NCBI RefSeq assembly: GCF_029203305.1
Contig: NC_089462.1
Location: 992,001 to 1,056,000, forward strand
Direction of reading: 5' to 3'
Source: Yamadazyma tenuis
Taxonomy: Eukaryota; Ascomycota; Pichiomycetes; Serinales; Debaryomycetaceae
Length of the DNA: 64,000 nt
The notes below the pieces were generated by a model. That model saw only the letters and a list, made by a program, of their open reading frames with translations, ran no database searches and was not told the DNA's origin. The position numbers and the translations under genes were made by a program. Below are positions 9,962 to 19,209 of this stretch, piece after piece (position 1 is the stretch's first letter; each line of letters begins with the position of its first letter).

Positions 9962-12280
9962 ATGGATATCAATAAATCACCCAGCCCCCAACTGCTCCAC
10001 AAGCTCTTGAATACAGTCAAGCAAGAAAGCCCTAGTGTTTCAATTTCTACTAGCAAAAATACGAAACCAAATTTGAAGTTGAATATGGGGAAGAATCATT
10101 CTCAGACTCCTCGAAGTTTAGCTTCTATTTCCGGTTCTATCCCTAATTTCACCAATTCAGGACCCTTTTCCCCCGGGATTTTCACATCCAAAAGGGTATG
10201 GGTTAGGCGAACAAATAGTACAGCTACTACGGTTATGGTGAATCAGAATGATATAGTTGATGATTTGAAAACCCATATAGTCAACAAGTTTCCTAACGCA
10301 CTAGGAAAGCATTTTGATTCAGCGGAACTTGTGATAAAAATCGACTTGCATTCCAGAAAGCAAGCAGTTCCCGGAGTATCCACCACAAATGCCAATGTTC
10401 CCACTCCTCCTCACAAGAAAATGAATGTATGGGCGTCAGGACCTGAGGCTTCAAAATCTTCATCTTCGCCGGTGACTTCCACCTTTGATAAATCGACTTC
10501 ATTTCCCATGCAACTGCAGAAACATCAGCAGTCGCAACAACATCAGCACAACGCATCTTTCAGTTTAATGACACTAGAACCTGATCAGAACGTCTGGAAT
10601 CTACTTGATCTTTATTTTCCTGGTGGAATGAATATGAGTGACGCATTCATAATAGAAACTCCAGATGCAAATGAGCCTTACGAGTTGTATAGCTCTATTG
10701 ATGTCCCAGAACCCCAGAGACGTCCAGTCCATGAGATGACTACCAATTACTTCTCTGGCAGCCAGACAAACTTGTCAAACTTTTACAGAGGGTCAACGTC
10801 TCCAGTTAACCAACATCTTTATGCTCCAGGTCACTATTCTAACCATCAAATCATTCAACATACTCCACAAGCTAAAGATCAAAATACTTACAGATCTGTA
10901 TCCCCAAACTCTGCAAATTCTAGTCAGGGTTACTTTCACCCCAAACCACAATACTTATTGGGACATAATCATATCTATCATGATAGATCGGTATCTCCAT
11001 CAAATAATCAAAAAGCTCTGCCATTGCCAAGTGGAGTCAATTTGCATAGAAGATCACACTCGAATCCTCCACAATCCCCCGTGTCTTCAAACAATCTCAA
11101 CTCATCACATCCTAACCAAAAGGCTCATGCTTCAGGAACCAACCAAGCAGTGCTATTATTACCAAAGAACTTTTCTCTATCAAATTCAGCTTCTGGAGTC
11201 ACCGACAAGAAACGGTTGAGTTTGGATGAGAACTTTGTTAAGAAGAACAGAGACTCTGCAATATCGCCTATAAATAAGAACTTGACTAACCTTAAGAGCC
11301 CAGGAGGAATATTGGAGGAAGACACAGAGCCTTTTCCCCTGATGAAACCAAATTTACCCAAACTCGATGTCACCACAGTGAAAAATGAATCTAGCTTGGA
11401 GAGTCCCAATACTCCGACAGATGCAATACTTGTAGCTGACACTGAAAACAGGCTCTCTTTGAATTCGGTTACTCAGTTGAAGAAACTGGGAGAAGAACAA
11501 TTGAAAAATTTGGGTCCTGGTCCGAACAATTTAGCCAACAATGCTTCGTCCACAAAGACATCCCCACCATCAAACACAACCTCAAGTACATCGAATGGCA
11601 CTCATGAAAAATCTGCAAAGGTCTCTAGAACCCTGTCAGGTTCGAAGAAGAACATATTGGGAACTTCTGCTACTGAAACTGTGTTACCTTCGATTTCTGT
11701 ATTGGTGGTTGAAGATAACGCCATTAATCAAGCCATTTTAGGTGCGTTTTTGAGGAAACACAAGATCCACTACGAGATCGCTAAAAATGGAGCTGAGGCC
11801 ATAACGAAATGGAGAAAAGGAGGGTTCCATTTAGTGTTGATGGATATTCAATTGCCAGTTAAGTCTGGTATTGAAGCTACCAAAGAGATTAGACACTTGG
11901 AGAGAATTAATAGAATTGGTGTGTTTGCAGAAAATGAAGTAAATGGGTCCTTGTATCCGAATGAGTTGACTGACAGCGAAAAGTTAGATATGGACCTTTT
12001 CAGATCCCCAGTGATTATTGTTGCGTTGACGGCTTCATCAAACGCTTCGCTGGATAGAAGCAATGCACTTAGAGCCGGATGTAATGATTATTTAACGAAA
12101 CCAGTAAATTTGGTTTGGTTACAAAACAAAATCACTGAATGGGGTTGCATGCAAGCTTTAATTGACTTTGATGGCTGGCGTATCAAGAGATCAAACTTCA
12201 ATGGAAGTTCTGCCAAAATACTTGCAGCACAAAAGTCGAAAACAAGGTCAAGGTCAAGCTCTTACAACAAGGCCCATTAA
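9962..12280 (+). CDS. SSK1: Response regulator Ssk1 (HOG pathway)
   Basis: A 772-residue two-component response regulator that receives phosphate from Ypd1 and, when unphosphorylated, activates the Ssk2-type MAPKKK upstream of Hog1. The first 570 residues are low-complexity (Ser/Asn/Pro/His-rich). The receiver domain is at about 578-730 with the acidic pair E584-D585, phospho-acceptor D628 in VLMDIQLP, T690 in VALTAS and K713 in YLTKP. A C-terminal extension (EWGCMQALIDFDGWRIKR) is characteristic of Ssk1 rather than Skn7. The receiver has an insertion between helix 3 and strand 4. Several CTG codons occur in the low-complexity part, for example codon 11, and would be Ser. Confidence 0.93.
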   Translation: MDINKSPSPQLLHKLLNTVKQESPSVSISTSKNTKPNLKLNMGKNHSQTPRSLASISGSIPNFTNSGPFSPGIFTSKRVWVRRTNSTATTVMVNQNDIVDDLKTHIVNKFPNALGKHFDSAELVIKIDLHSRKQAVPGVSTTNANVPTPPHKKMNVWASGPEASKSSSSPVTSTFDKSTSFPMQLQKHQQSQQHQHNASFSLMTLEPDQNVWNLLDLYFPGGMNMSDAFIIETPDANEPYELYSSIDVPEPQRRPVHEMTTNYFSGSQTNLSNFYRGSTSPVNQHLYAPGHYSNHQIIQHTPQAKDQNTYRSVSPNSANSSQGYFHPKPQYLLGHNHIYHDRSVSPSNNQKALPLPSGVNLHRRSHSNPPQSPVSSNNLNSSHPNQKAHASGTNQAVLLLPKNFSLSNSASGVTDKKRLSLDENFVKKNRDSAISPINKNLTNLKSPGGILEEDTEPFPLMKPNLPKLDVTTVKNESSLESPNTPTDAILVADTENRLSLNSVTQLKKLGEEQLKNLGPGPNNLANNASSTKTSPPSNTTSSTSNGTHEKSAKVSRTLSGSKKNILGTSATETVLPSISVLVVEDNAINQAILGAFLRKHKIHYEIAKNGAEAITKWRKGGFHLVLMDIQLPVKSGIEATKEIRHLERINRIGVFAENEVNGSLYPNELTDSEKLDMDLFRSPVIIVALTASSNASLDRSNALRAGCNDYLTKPVNLVWLQNKITEWGCMQALIDFDGWRIKRSNFNGSSAKILAAQKSKTRSRSSSYNKAH

Positions 12281-12386
12281 TGATCTTTTAGTTAGAAACA
12301 ATATTTATATAGCATGAAAATATTTTGGAGCGTTTCCGCACTTTGAAATTGAGAAGGTTAAAAAAGTTTTTGATATAACCAGAAAA

Positions 12387-12680
12387 ATGGCCGAAGTTGC
12401 AACCAATCCCTCAGTCGACGTCACTGGAAAGCAAGAAGAAGTGACGATCTCAACGGTTTTACCACTCGAGATTATAGATAAGTCTATCGGAAAAGTTGTC
12501 ACCGTCTTGTTGACCACAGACAAAGAATTCACAGGAAAGCTTGTTGGTTTCGATGATTTCGTCAACGTTGTGTTGGAAGATGTCACTGAAACTGACAGCG
12601 AAGGGAACACGGATGGCCCAGTTAAGATCATGTTGTTGAACGGAGGCCAAATTGCCATGATTTCTTCCACTGAAGATTAA
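12387..12680 (+). CDS. LSM5: U6 snRNA-associated Sm-like protein LSm5
   Basis: A 97-residue Sm-fold protein, part of the Lsm1-7 (mRNA decay) and Lsm2-8 (U6 snRNP) rings. The block LPLEIIDKSIGK is the LSm5 N-terminal helix and strand. The Sm1 motif is seen as EFTGKLVGFDDFVNVVLEDV, and Sm2 as KIMLLNGGQIAMIS. The N-terminal 24 residues precede the Sm fold and are not conserved. No intron is needed. The gene starts 106 bases after the SSK1 stop. DDI1 follows; LSM5 (YER146W) and DDI1 (YER143W) are also close together in S. cerevisiae. Confidence 0.92.
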   Translation: MAEVATNPSVDVTGKQEEVTISTVLPLEIIDKSIGKVVTVLLTTDKEFTGKLVGFDDFVNVVLEDVTETDSEGNTDGPVKIMLLNGGQIAMISSTED

Positions 12681-13030
12681 GTGTGATTTCGAAGATTCTT
12701 CGTTTACTGATACATATTTTGAAGAGTTCAAGTTCACAACTGTAGGCGAGTCATTCTGACATCCAGTCGACATAAAAGTGATATCATAGAATCTTTACCC
12801 ATTCTTCAATCAACTATTTACGACTTTGTATAATATAATATAATTAAGTATACTGCTAGAACCGTGAACAAAATGTAAGTCACTCGAATTCTTTTAAAAA
12901 AACAGGATTTATAGGTAGGGAATGGAAGACACAATGCCTTAGCTTTTCTTATAGTAGACTTGCATACTGATTGGAAGAATCTGGTTGGAGGAGGAAGGAA
13001 GTTCTAGTGTTTACAGTTGTGTCTTTCAAT

Positions 13031-13134
13031 TTCTAGGAGCAAATAAGACCAATGGAGATATCATGAACAATACCTAAGCCACCAGTGCTATGGTATTTTG
13101 CTCTAGACCATACCAATTAAACTACTTCCTAGAA
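13031..13134. other. Possible structured RNA segment, unassigned
   Basis: Bases 13,032-13,043 pair with 13,097-13,107 through 11 base pairs with a single bulged G at 13,036, enclosing a second 5-6 bp hairpin (AATACC at 13,069-13,074 with GGTATT at 13,092-13,097). The same 5' arm can instead pair over 8 bp with 13,127-13,134 (TTCTAGGA with TCCTAGAA). On the minus strand, 13,113-13,124 reads TAGTTTAATTGG, a match to a tRNA A-box, but no T-arm/B-box follows at the right distance. I could not assign it to tRNA, snoRNA or snRNA. It may be an RNA gene, a leader structure or chance. Confidence 0.25.
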
Positions 13135-13158
13135 CAGCATGACATTATAAAGGTAATC

Positions 13159-13193
13159 GATGGCAAAAAACCGATTACGTTAATTTTGCCACA
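13159..13193. promoter_or_regulatory. Two near-PACE (Rpn4-type) sites upstream of DDI1
   Basis: GATGGCAAA (13,159-13,167, plus strand) and TGTGGCAAA (minus strand, 13,185-13,193) each match the proteasome element GGTGGCAAA at 8 of 9 positions. They lie 65-99 bases before the DDI1 ATG. DDI1 is a known member of the Rpn4 regulon in S. cerevisiae. Regulation here is inferred from the motif only. Confidence 0.45.
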
Positions 13194-13257
13194 AAATCTC
13201 ACATCAGAAATATAAATACACAGGCATTTGCCATTCCCAAATATTTTAAACACATCA

Positions 13258-14580
13258 ATGAAGTTAACAATCTCCAATGAAACAGACAGACTGGTATTGT
13301 CGGTAGAGATATCCGAGGCCATGTCGTTTGAAGACTTCAAAGTATACCTTGAAGCTGAAACCGATATTGCAACATCAGATCAAATTGTTATCTTGAACAC
13401 AAGGTCTTTACAAGGAGATTCGAAATCTTTGGAAGAACTTGGCTTGAAGGACAACGACTTAATTACCTTGAACAAGAGAGGCCGAGCAAATCCACCAAGT
13501 ACCGTGTCTGATGTCTCTACTGCTTCTGCCACAACAAGTGGAATGGATGGGCAGATAGAGATTATGAGACAGCAGTTACTCAACAACTCCCAGGCCAGAA
13601 ATCAGATGTTGCAAAGCAATCCTCAAATGGAAAGAGCATTGGAAGACCCTGAAGCATTCAAAAGTTTGATGAAAGAATCATTGCTGCACTTTCAAAACGA
13701 AGGAGGGTATCACGGTGGGTCGGGAGAATTACTGGCAAAACAACAAGAAGAGATGAGGAGATTGGAACAAGACCCCGATAACCCTGATAACCAGGCTAAG
13801 ATCTTAGAACTCATTAGGCAAGAGCAGATTGAAACCAACATGAGATTAGCATACGATATCTCACCAGAGTCATTTATTCCTGTGAGCATGTTATACATAA
13901 AGATAAAGGTAAATGGTAATCCGGTCCAAGCGTTTGTTGATTCTGGAGCCCAGCAAACGATCATTTCTCCCAGGTTGGCTGAAAAGGTTGGAATCGACCG
14001 GTTGATAGATAGGAGATTTGTGGGTGAGGCTAGGGGAGTGGGTTCTACTCAGATCTTAGGTAAGATCCATAGTGTTCCCATTAGAATTGGAGACTCCAAC
14101 ATTGACATTCCTTGTTCGTTTTCAGTTATAGATACTGCTGTTGACTTGTTATTTGGGCTTGATATGTTAAAGGCACACAAGTGTTTGATTGACTTGGTGA
14201 ACAATAAACTTGTGGTAGGATCTAATATCGAGACACCATTTTTGGCTGATAACGAGATTGAAAACAACGACCTATTAGGTAGCACTGTTGGGAACAAGGG
14301 CAACCAATTAGGAGGAAATATTTTCAGTGATGCTCCAGTAACCAACGGTTTCAGCCCCCCAGCTAAGAAGGCCCCAGCCTCTAACGCAGCAGCAGCTGCG
14401 GCTGCCAAGAGACAAAATACCGGTAAAGCATCTTCATCTTCTTCATCTCAGAGTCCCAAGTATAAGGATCAAGATATACAACAGTTGATCGGCTTGGGAT
14501 TCAGTCGGCCGCAAGTTCTTCAAGCTTTAGAAGCTTGCGAAGGTAATGTCGAATTAGCTGCGTCTTTCTTGTTTCAGTAA
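13258..14580 (+). CDS. DDI1: Ubiquitin-shuttle aspartyl protease Ddi1
   Basis: A 440-residue protein with the three Ddi1 domains in order: a ubiquitin-like domain at about 1-75 (MKLTISNETD start), a helical linker, a retroviral-type aspartyl protease with the active site FVDSGAQ (catalytic D228), and a C-terminal UBA domain (about 400-440, LIGLGFSRPQVLQALEACEGNVELAA). It recognises polyubiquitinated substrates and cleaves some of them alongside the proteasome. An ATG 30 bases upstream is in frame, but the chosen start places the first UBL strand at the N-terminus as in homologues. An Ala-rich stretch lies at about 377-390. Length is close to the 428 of S. cerevisiae Ddi1. Confidence 0.95.
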   Translation: MKLTISNETDRLVLSVEISEAMSFEDFKVYLEAETDIATSDQIVILNTRSLQGDSKSLEELGLKDNDLITLNKRGRANPPSTVSDVSTASATTSGMDGQIEIMRQQLLNNSQARNQMLQSNPQMERALEDPEAFKSLMKESLLHFQNEGGYHGGSGELLAKQQEEMRRLEQDPDNPDNQAKILELIRQEQIETNMRLAYDISPESFIPVSMLYIKIKVNGNPVQAFVDSGAQQTIISPRLAEKVGIDRLIDRRFVGEARGVGSTQILGKIHSVPIRIGDSNIDIPCSFSVIDTAVDLLFGLDMLKAHKCLIDLVNNKLVVGSNIETPFLADNEIENNDLLGSTVGNKGNQLGGNIFSDAPVTNGFSPPAKKAPASNAAAAAAAKRQNTGKASSSSSSQSPKYKDQDIQQLIGLGFSRPQVLQALEACEGNVELAASFLFQ

Positions 14581-14631
14581 TCCATAGACACACATTAATG
14601 ATAATACATATTGATTAACTTATAAACTATA

Positions 14632-15531
14632 TTAGAGAACAAAAGTGAACCCTCTAAATTGGAATTCATCCTCAACAGAATCGATTTCTTTAACGTCGTC
14701 TTCAGTTAAAGAAAAGTCGTAGACTTCCAATGATTGCTCAATTCTCTTTTCGTTACTGGAAGTAGTCACCGGCAAGACATTCTTTTGCAACACCCATCTC
14801 AATAAGATTTGCGAGTCGGTTTTTCCGTACTTTTCCAGTAATCGAGGTAAAATTTTGGCAAGAGGATGGTCTTTCTCTTCAACTCTTATAAGAGGGGTCA
14901 ATGGCCCATAAGCTTCTATCAAAATGCTATTCTTTTGGCAAAAGTCGTACAAACCGGGGAATTGGTTCTTCAAATATGGATGGAATTCAATCTGGTTAAA
15001 CTGTGGAAGGTACTCGTCTCCGTACTCTTTACTTATGGCGATAACTGCCTCTAAAGCTGGGACATCAAAATTGGACACGCCAATGTAACGAGCCAATCCT
15101 TGCTTTTTGGTTTCAATTACTTCTTTCCAAGCTGATTCCAAGTTATAGCCATTCTTGCCATCCCATTTATTAGCGTGAATCAAGTATAGATCAACGTAGT
15201 CGACACCGATTTCCTCAAAACCGGCTTTCAAAGCAGCCACAGGACCGAACTTTGAAAAAGGTGAATACTTGGTGGTAACCCAAAGATCCTCACGGTTGAC
15301 GTCAATCTCCTTAAGAGCCTTTCCGACTTCAGGTTGGGTACCATATATCTCTGCTGTGTCTAAATGATAGTAGCCTTTGTGGACGGATAATTTAAGTTGG
15401 TCCACCAAGATCTTGGAGTTAGAAGCGTCTGCCCTTACTAAATCCTTCCACTTGGTACCAGTACCAGTACCCAACAAGAGGGGTTTGCCTGAGACGGTTT
15501 TAAACGATGGGGATAATTCAATCTTAGTCAT
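14632..15531 (-). CDS. Aldo-keto reductase (YDL124W-like)
   Basis: A 299-residue NADPH-dependent aldo/keto reductase. The catalytic tetrad is visible: D58 (HLDTAEIYG), Y63, K88 (WVTTKYS) and H119 (LIHANKW), and the motif YIGVSNFDVPALE is present. The N-terminus GTGTGTKW and the overall size fit the alpha-keto-amide/alpha-dicarbonyl reductase subgroup of yeast YDL124W rather than Gre3-type xylose reductases. Substrate is not determinable from sequence. It converges with DDI1 (stop codons 51 bases apart). Its promoter holds two GATAAG sites, suggesting but not showing nitrogen control. Confidence 0.85.
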   Translation of the reverse strand: MTKIELSPSFKTVSGKPLLLGTGTGTKWKDLVRADASNSKILVDQLKLSVHKGYYHLDTAEIYGTQPEVGKALKEIDVNREDLWVTTKYSPFSKFGPVAALKAGFEEIGVDYVDLYLIHANKWDGKNGYNLESAWKEVIETKKQGLARYIGVSNFDVPALEAVIAISKEYGDEYLPQFNQIEFHPYLKNQFPGLYDFCQKNSILIEAYGPLTPLIRVEEKDHPLAKILPRLLEKYGKTDSQILLRWVLQKNVLPVTTSSNEKRIEQSLEVYDFSLTEDDVKEIDSVEDEFQFRGFTFVL

Positions 15532-15943
15532 AGTTGTGTAATGGAAAAAAAGCGTTCTACTGAATCGATGAGTAATGTAACTGAGGAAATGGAGCCCTTT
15601 AAATAAATGCGTTTTTTTCAGACGTTGAGGTGTGGCAGATAAGGCGCGAGATAAGACGATTTACTGCCCGGTAGACCACTTGAATTGAACTAGAGGCACA
15701 GAGCAAGAGATGACAAGGTAGGTCAATGGCATGATATACTTGTTTCTGAGATCCGACCGGGGCCACTGCTGAGATAATTGGCACGGTTGGTGAAAAATGT
15801 CAAAGGTATGTCAAAAAAGTGCCACAGCGAATTTTGTGCCGTACACCACAACCAGTATATGACTTCAATGTGGCGGTTGCAAAAAATGCTTATTGATATA
15901 TATATATTCAATCATGGAAGACTCAAACAGTATTTAGAGGGAT
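15532..15943 (-). promoter_or_regulatory. Aldo-keto reductase promoter with paired GATAAG sites
   Basis: A 412-base interval that holds the promoter of the aldo-keto reductase and the 3' region of GDI1. Two GATAAG motifs lie 12 bases apart start-to-start (15,638-15,643 and 15,650-15,655), about 107-124 bases before the reductase ATG; this is the arrangement favoured by GATA-type nitrogen regulators. No RNA gene or long repeat seen. Confidence 0.35.
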
Positions 15944-17290
15944 TTAAAGACCATTTAAGGCATCGTCCTCTTCCTGGTCAGATGGTCTTTTCTTCAAGAC
16001 CAATGGCTTACCGGTAACTCTAAAGTATAAATCTTTAACATCATCAGTCATAGATTCAAAATGTGAAGTAGAGTCATAACTCTTCGAAATGAAGATTCCA
16101 CTGGAAGTACCATCATCCTGGGGCTCATACAATTCGGCAATACCCATTAAAGTATCAACTCGGGAACCCAATAATTTGAAAGCTGGCTCCAACTCAACAT
16201 GAGGAGTTTCGGTTTCAATAATAGTGGAAACTATGGCCAAGTAGTACCCTTTTGGCACTACACAGTGAACATCCGACACCACAGCTACGTAGATATCATG
16301 CTTTCTGCCAACTTGATTTTGGGGAATAATCAATTGCAACGAGTCCAAGTCAGAGGTGTTGGCGACGGGGTGATCCAAAATGCACATAGCTCTAATGACT
16401 TTTTGGCCTGTCTTCTTGACTCTTTCAGGAAAATAAGTAGGGTCGGCGATGACAATTGGGGCCTTGGCTTTACCTTCTTTGGTGATAACCCCAGCGAAGT
16501 TCTTCTTTTCGTCGTACAAGATTTCATCGATTGGAGTTCCCAACATATAGGTACCACCATATATGGCAGACAACCTCGCAAAACCTTGAGGTAATTCACC
16601 CAATCCATACAATGGGTAAATATAAGGCGACTTTCCATACTTGGCCACCGACTGGACGTACAAAATGATTCGTTCATAGGTTGGCTTAGCAGGTTCATTC
16701 AAGTAATCATCATTGGGCCATAAGGCCATAGCGTGGCCGATGAAATCTTTCGTCCCGTTCTCTAATCTGAAATAATTATAGACTTCATTCATGGTGTTGT
16801 TATCCAAATCCAATCCTTGATGAGTGGATTTATCGTCCTCATCATATTTGGCAATAAACTCCAAGAAACCCTTCATTCTTCTCTTTTCGAAAATTCCCAT
16901 CAACGATGACCTGACTGCTTCCATTTCATTGGCCGGGACCTTGGCGATTCTGCCATTTCTGTACACATAACTTCCACCAATTTGTTTGAACTCGATATAT
17001 CTAGTGACATCGGTGTGAACCAAAATATTGGTCAATTCTCCATTGGACATTAAGAACTTAGGAATTAAGTCAATACACCAGTCTCTATCTCTACCGGCCA
17101 ATTCAGGCTTTTGACCTGAAGGTCTGAATTTAGAGTATACCTGAGATAAGTTCAATGATGCTGATTCTCCCCCATAAAAATCTTGTTTGTCAATGTGTAA
17201 GACCTTTTTGCCTTCAACAGACAATAATCCTGACAAGATACATTCGGTCAATCCAGTACCCAAGACAATTACGTCAAATTCTTCATCCAT
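15944..17290 (-). CDS. GDI1: Rab GDP-dissociation inhibitor
   Basis: A 448-residue protein that extracts GDP-bound, prenylated Rab GTPases (Sec4, Ypt1) from membranes and delivers them for new rounds of vesicle transport. The N-terminus MDEEFDVIVLGTGLTECILSG is the GDI/REP signature, followed by the FYGGESASL region of the Rab-binding platform. Length equals that of S. cerevisiae Gdi1 (451). It lacks the long insertions of the related escort protein Mrs6. It is within 5 kb of DDI1 and LSM5, matching the YER136-YER146 region. Confidence 0.96.
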   Translation of the reverse strand: MDEEFDVIVLGTGLTECILSGLLSVEGKKVLHIDKQDFYGGESASLNLSQVYSKFRPSGQKPELAGRDRDWCIDLIPKFLMSNGELTNILVHTDVTRYIEFKQIGGSYVYRNGRIAKVPANEMEAVRSSLMGIFEKRRMKGFLEFIAKYDEDDKSTHQGLDLDNNTMNEVYNYFRLENGTKDFIGHAMALWPNDDYLNEPAKPTYERIILYVQSVAKYGKSPYIYPLYGLGELPQGFARLSAIYGGTYMLGTPIDEILYDEKKNFAGVITKEGKAKAPIVIADPTYFPERVKKTGQKVIRAMCILDHPVANTSDLDSLQLIIPQNQVGRKHDIYVAVVSDVHCVVPKGYYLAIVSTIIETETPHVELEPAFKLLGSRVDTLMGIAELYEPQDDGTSSGIFISKSYDSTSHFESMTDDVKDLYFRVTGKPLVLKKRPSDQEEDDALNGL

Positions 17291-17469
17291 TCTTGATATT
17301 GATTGATGGTTATTCTCACACGGGCGTTAACTTTGCTATAAAAATCAACCCTGAGAATCCGCATTTGTGGTTTGTGGCGAGCAAGAGAAAGGCTTTCGCA
17401 ACCAAGCATTGATCCATTCCAGCTTTTACTGTTATGATATATATTGGCACTAATAAAGATAAAATGTAC

Positions 17470-18897
17470 TTATACGACGTTGTGGAAACCAGAGGATCCT
17501 TTGGCCAAACCGGCCTTTACTATCTTGGAGATTTCAGCTGGGTCAGAGGTGATTTTGGTGAAGTTTTCAAATCCATCGTCCGTGATTAACAAATCATCTT
17601 CAATTCTCACTCCTCCGATGTACCAGTACTTGTCCAAAACCTCTTTGTCAATGAACTTCATCTTCTCAGGGGTCTCCAAAACGTCTTTCAATAAAAAGGG
17701 GGAAAAGTAAACACCAGGTTCGTCGGTAATAACCATACCCTTTTGCAATGGTCTACGCAATCTCAAGTATTGCAACAACACATTCTCATCTTGGTAGTTG
17801 GCATATCCTCCCACATCATGGGTATCCATTCCAAGCAAGTGGCCCAAACCATGAGGGAAAAACCGAACACTGACTTTCGAGTCGTAGATGTCTTCAGCCG
17901 TGTACTCAGATTTGAAGATTCCCAACTTCAAGAACTCAGAAATCATCACCTTATGAGCCGTCAAGTGACACTCATCCCACGAGGCACCAGGTTTGATCAT
18001 GTCCATGGTGGCCTTTTGCATCTTGAGAACAATGTTGTAGATTTCCAAGTGTTCCTTAGTCCATTCACCATTAATTGGGAAACACCTGGTGACATCCGAC
18101 GCATAGAGCGACCACTCACAACCAGCATCGATCAAGACCGATCTCTTCTGGGCCATTTCATCATCGTTCTTCACATAGTGAAGAGTTGAACAGTTGGGTC
18201 CACTACAGCATATAGGATCATAAGATTGGTACTTGGACCCTTGCCTTAACGCATGGTACATGAATTCAGCATGTATATGTCCTTCGTTATTCTCGATGGG
18301 AAGAGCAGACATGACTGCAAAGTGGCAGTTATCAGTCATTTTCGAGGCGTGTTTCATCAACTCGATTTCGTACTCATCCTTGATTAATCGAGACTCATCG
18401 AGAGCATAGAACAAGTCCGGGTCTCCAGCCGTCAAAGCATGACTGAAGGCTTTGTTACTGTCGTTGATATCGGTAGTGAAGATTTGGTTACTGCTTAAAG
18501 CAGCCACGTCCTTCTCCAATTCGCTGGCGTATTTAACCGTGTCGACATCAAATTTGGCGTATGCTTCATCGATAGATAATGGCATTCCTGACCACATCAC
18601 ATCATCGTAGTCGATTTCTGGTAAATATAACGTCAACGAATCGGAACCACAATTATATATGACATGAGCTCCTGGGATATCACAACCACTCAAGTAAAAA
18701 AAGTATCTGTTCTGTCTAAAAGGCTTGGCTTGATCAGAATACTGGTACAACACTTCTCTTTCACCACTAACGAAGAAATAGTGGCCAGCCGACTTGGCAT
18801 TTGGTTTCTTGGTGGTGAAATGTGAGCACACATTTCTACAATGTTGCTTTGCAGGGTACTTCTTGCCCTTCAATGCTTCAATTTCTTGTTCAACCAT
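17470..18897 (-). CDS. Xaa-Pro dipeptidase (prolidase, M24B)
   Basis: A 475-residue aminopeptidase-P-type metallopeptidase that releases residues linked to proline. An N-terminal creatinase-like domain (about 15-170) precedes the pita-bread domain. All five expected metal ligands are present: D257 (LIDAGCEW), D268 (YASDVTRCF), H353 (PHGLGHLLGMDTHD), E393 (TDEPGVYF) and E433 (GVRIEDD). The best counterpart is S. cerevisiae YFR006W. Position agrees: RPN11 (YFR004W) is transcribed divergently from it across a 312-base promoter. Confidence 0.92.
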   Translation of the reverse strand: MVEQEIEALKGKKYPAKQHCRNVCSHFTTKKPNAKSAGHYFFVSGEREVLYQYSDQAKPFRQNRYFFYLSGCDIPGAHVIYNCGSDSLTLYLPEIDYDDVMWSGMPLSIDEAYAKFDVDTVKYASELEKDVAALSSNQIFTTDINDSNKAFSHALTAGDPDLFYALDESRLIKDEYEIELMKHASKMTDNCHFAVMSALPIENNEGHIHAEFMYHALRQGSKYQSYDPICCSGPNCSTLHYVKNDDEMAQKRSVLIDAGCEWSLYASDVTRCFPINGEWTKEHLEIYNIVLKMQKATMDMIKPGASWDECHLTAHKVMISEFLKLGIFKSEYTAEDIYDSKVSVRFFPHGLGHLLGMDTHDVGGYANYQDENVLLQYLRLRRPLQKGMVITDEPGVYFSPFLLKDVLETPEKMKFIDKEVLDKYWYIGGVRIEDDLLITDDGFENFTKITSDPAEISKIVKAGLAKGSSGFHNVV

Positions 18898-19209
18898 GGT
18901 TTTGTGTTGGGATAGGGAAAAGTTTTAAATTTTTGCTGCCCTCGTAAGGCTCTTTTAGTGTGAGTTGCAATGCGAAATGGGAACACAAAAAGAGATAATA
19001 CCAACTAACTGGATTCGATAAAACAACAACATCAATACATAGATGACGTAATTGAATCAAACCACCCAGTTTTGTAATAGTCTTACACAATACAAGTGCA
19101 TTGATTCCAAGAGGAGTTTCATCACGTGACACTATAGGCTCGCTGATTGTTCGCGCGACTTCGATCAAATCTAACTTGCCACCAAAAGTCATATACAAAT
19201 TTAACTAAC
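18898..19209. promoter_or_regulatory. Divergent promoter, prolidase / RPN11
   Basis: A 312-base shared promoter. It holds a perfect E-box palindrome TCACGTGA (19,122-19,129), a Cbf1-type site, and a near-PACE element (19,175-19,183; minus strand GGTGGCAAG against consensus GGTGGCAAA), 27 bases before the RPN11 ATG. The PACE site would put RPN11 under Rpn4 control, as in S. cerevisiae. Confidence 0.5.

Larger units (their letters stand above)
12681..13257. other. LSM5-DDI1 interval
   Basis: A 577-base interval with no protein-coding frame of note. It contains a possible structured RNA segment at 13,031-13,134 and two near-PACE sites close to DDI1, described separately. A GTAAGT at 12,875-12,880 immediately after an AT looks like a 5' splice site, but no coding second exon could be built from the downstream AGs. 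Confidence 0.5.

Noticed and set aside
12873..13036. ATG overlapping GTAAGT with a TTTCTAG downstream, possibly a gene split within its start codon
   Set aside because: Joining AT to the exon after TTTCTAG gives Met-Ser-Lys-stop; no other AG gives a coding frame.
13113..13134. tRNA gene on the minus strand (A-box match and an 8-bp acceptor-like pairing)
   Set aside because: No T-arm/B-box (GGTTCGA) at the required distance and no T at position 8.
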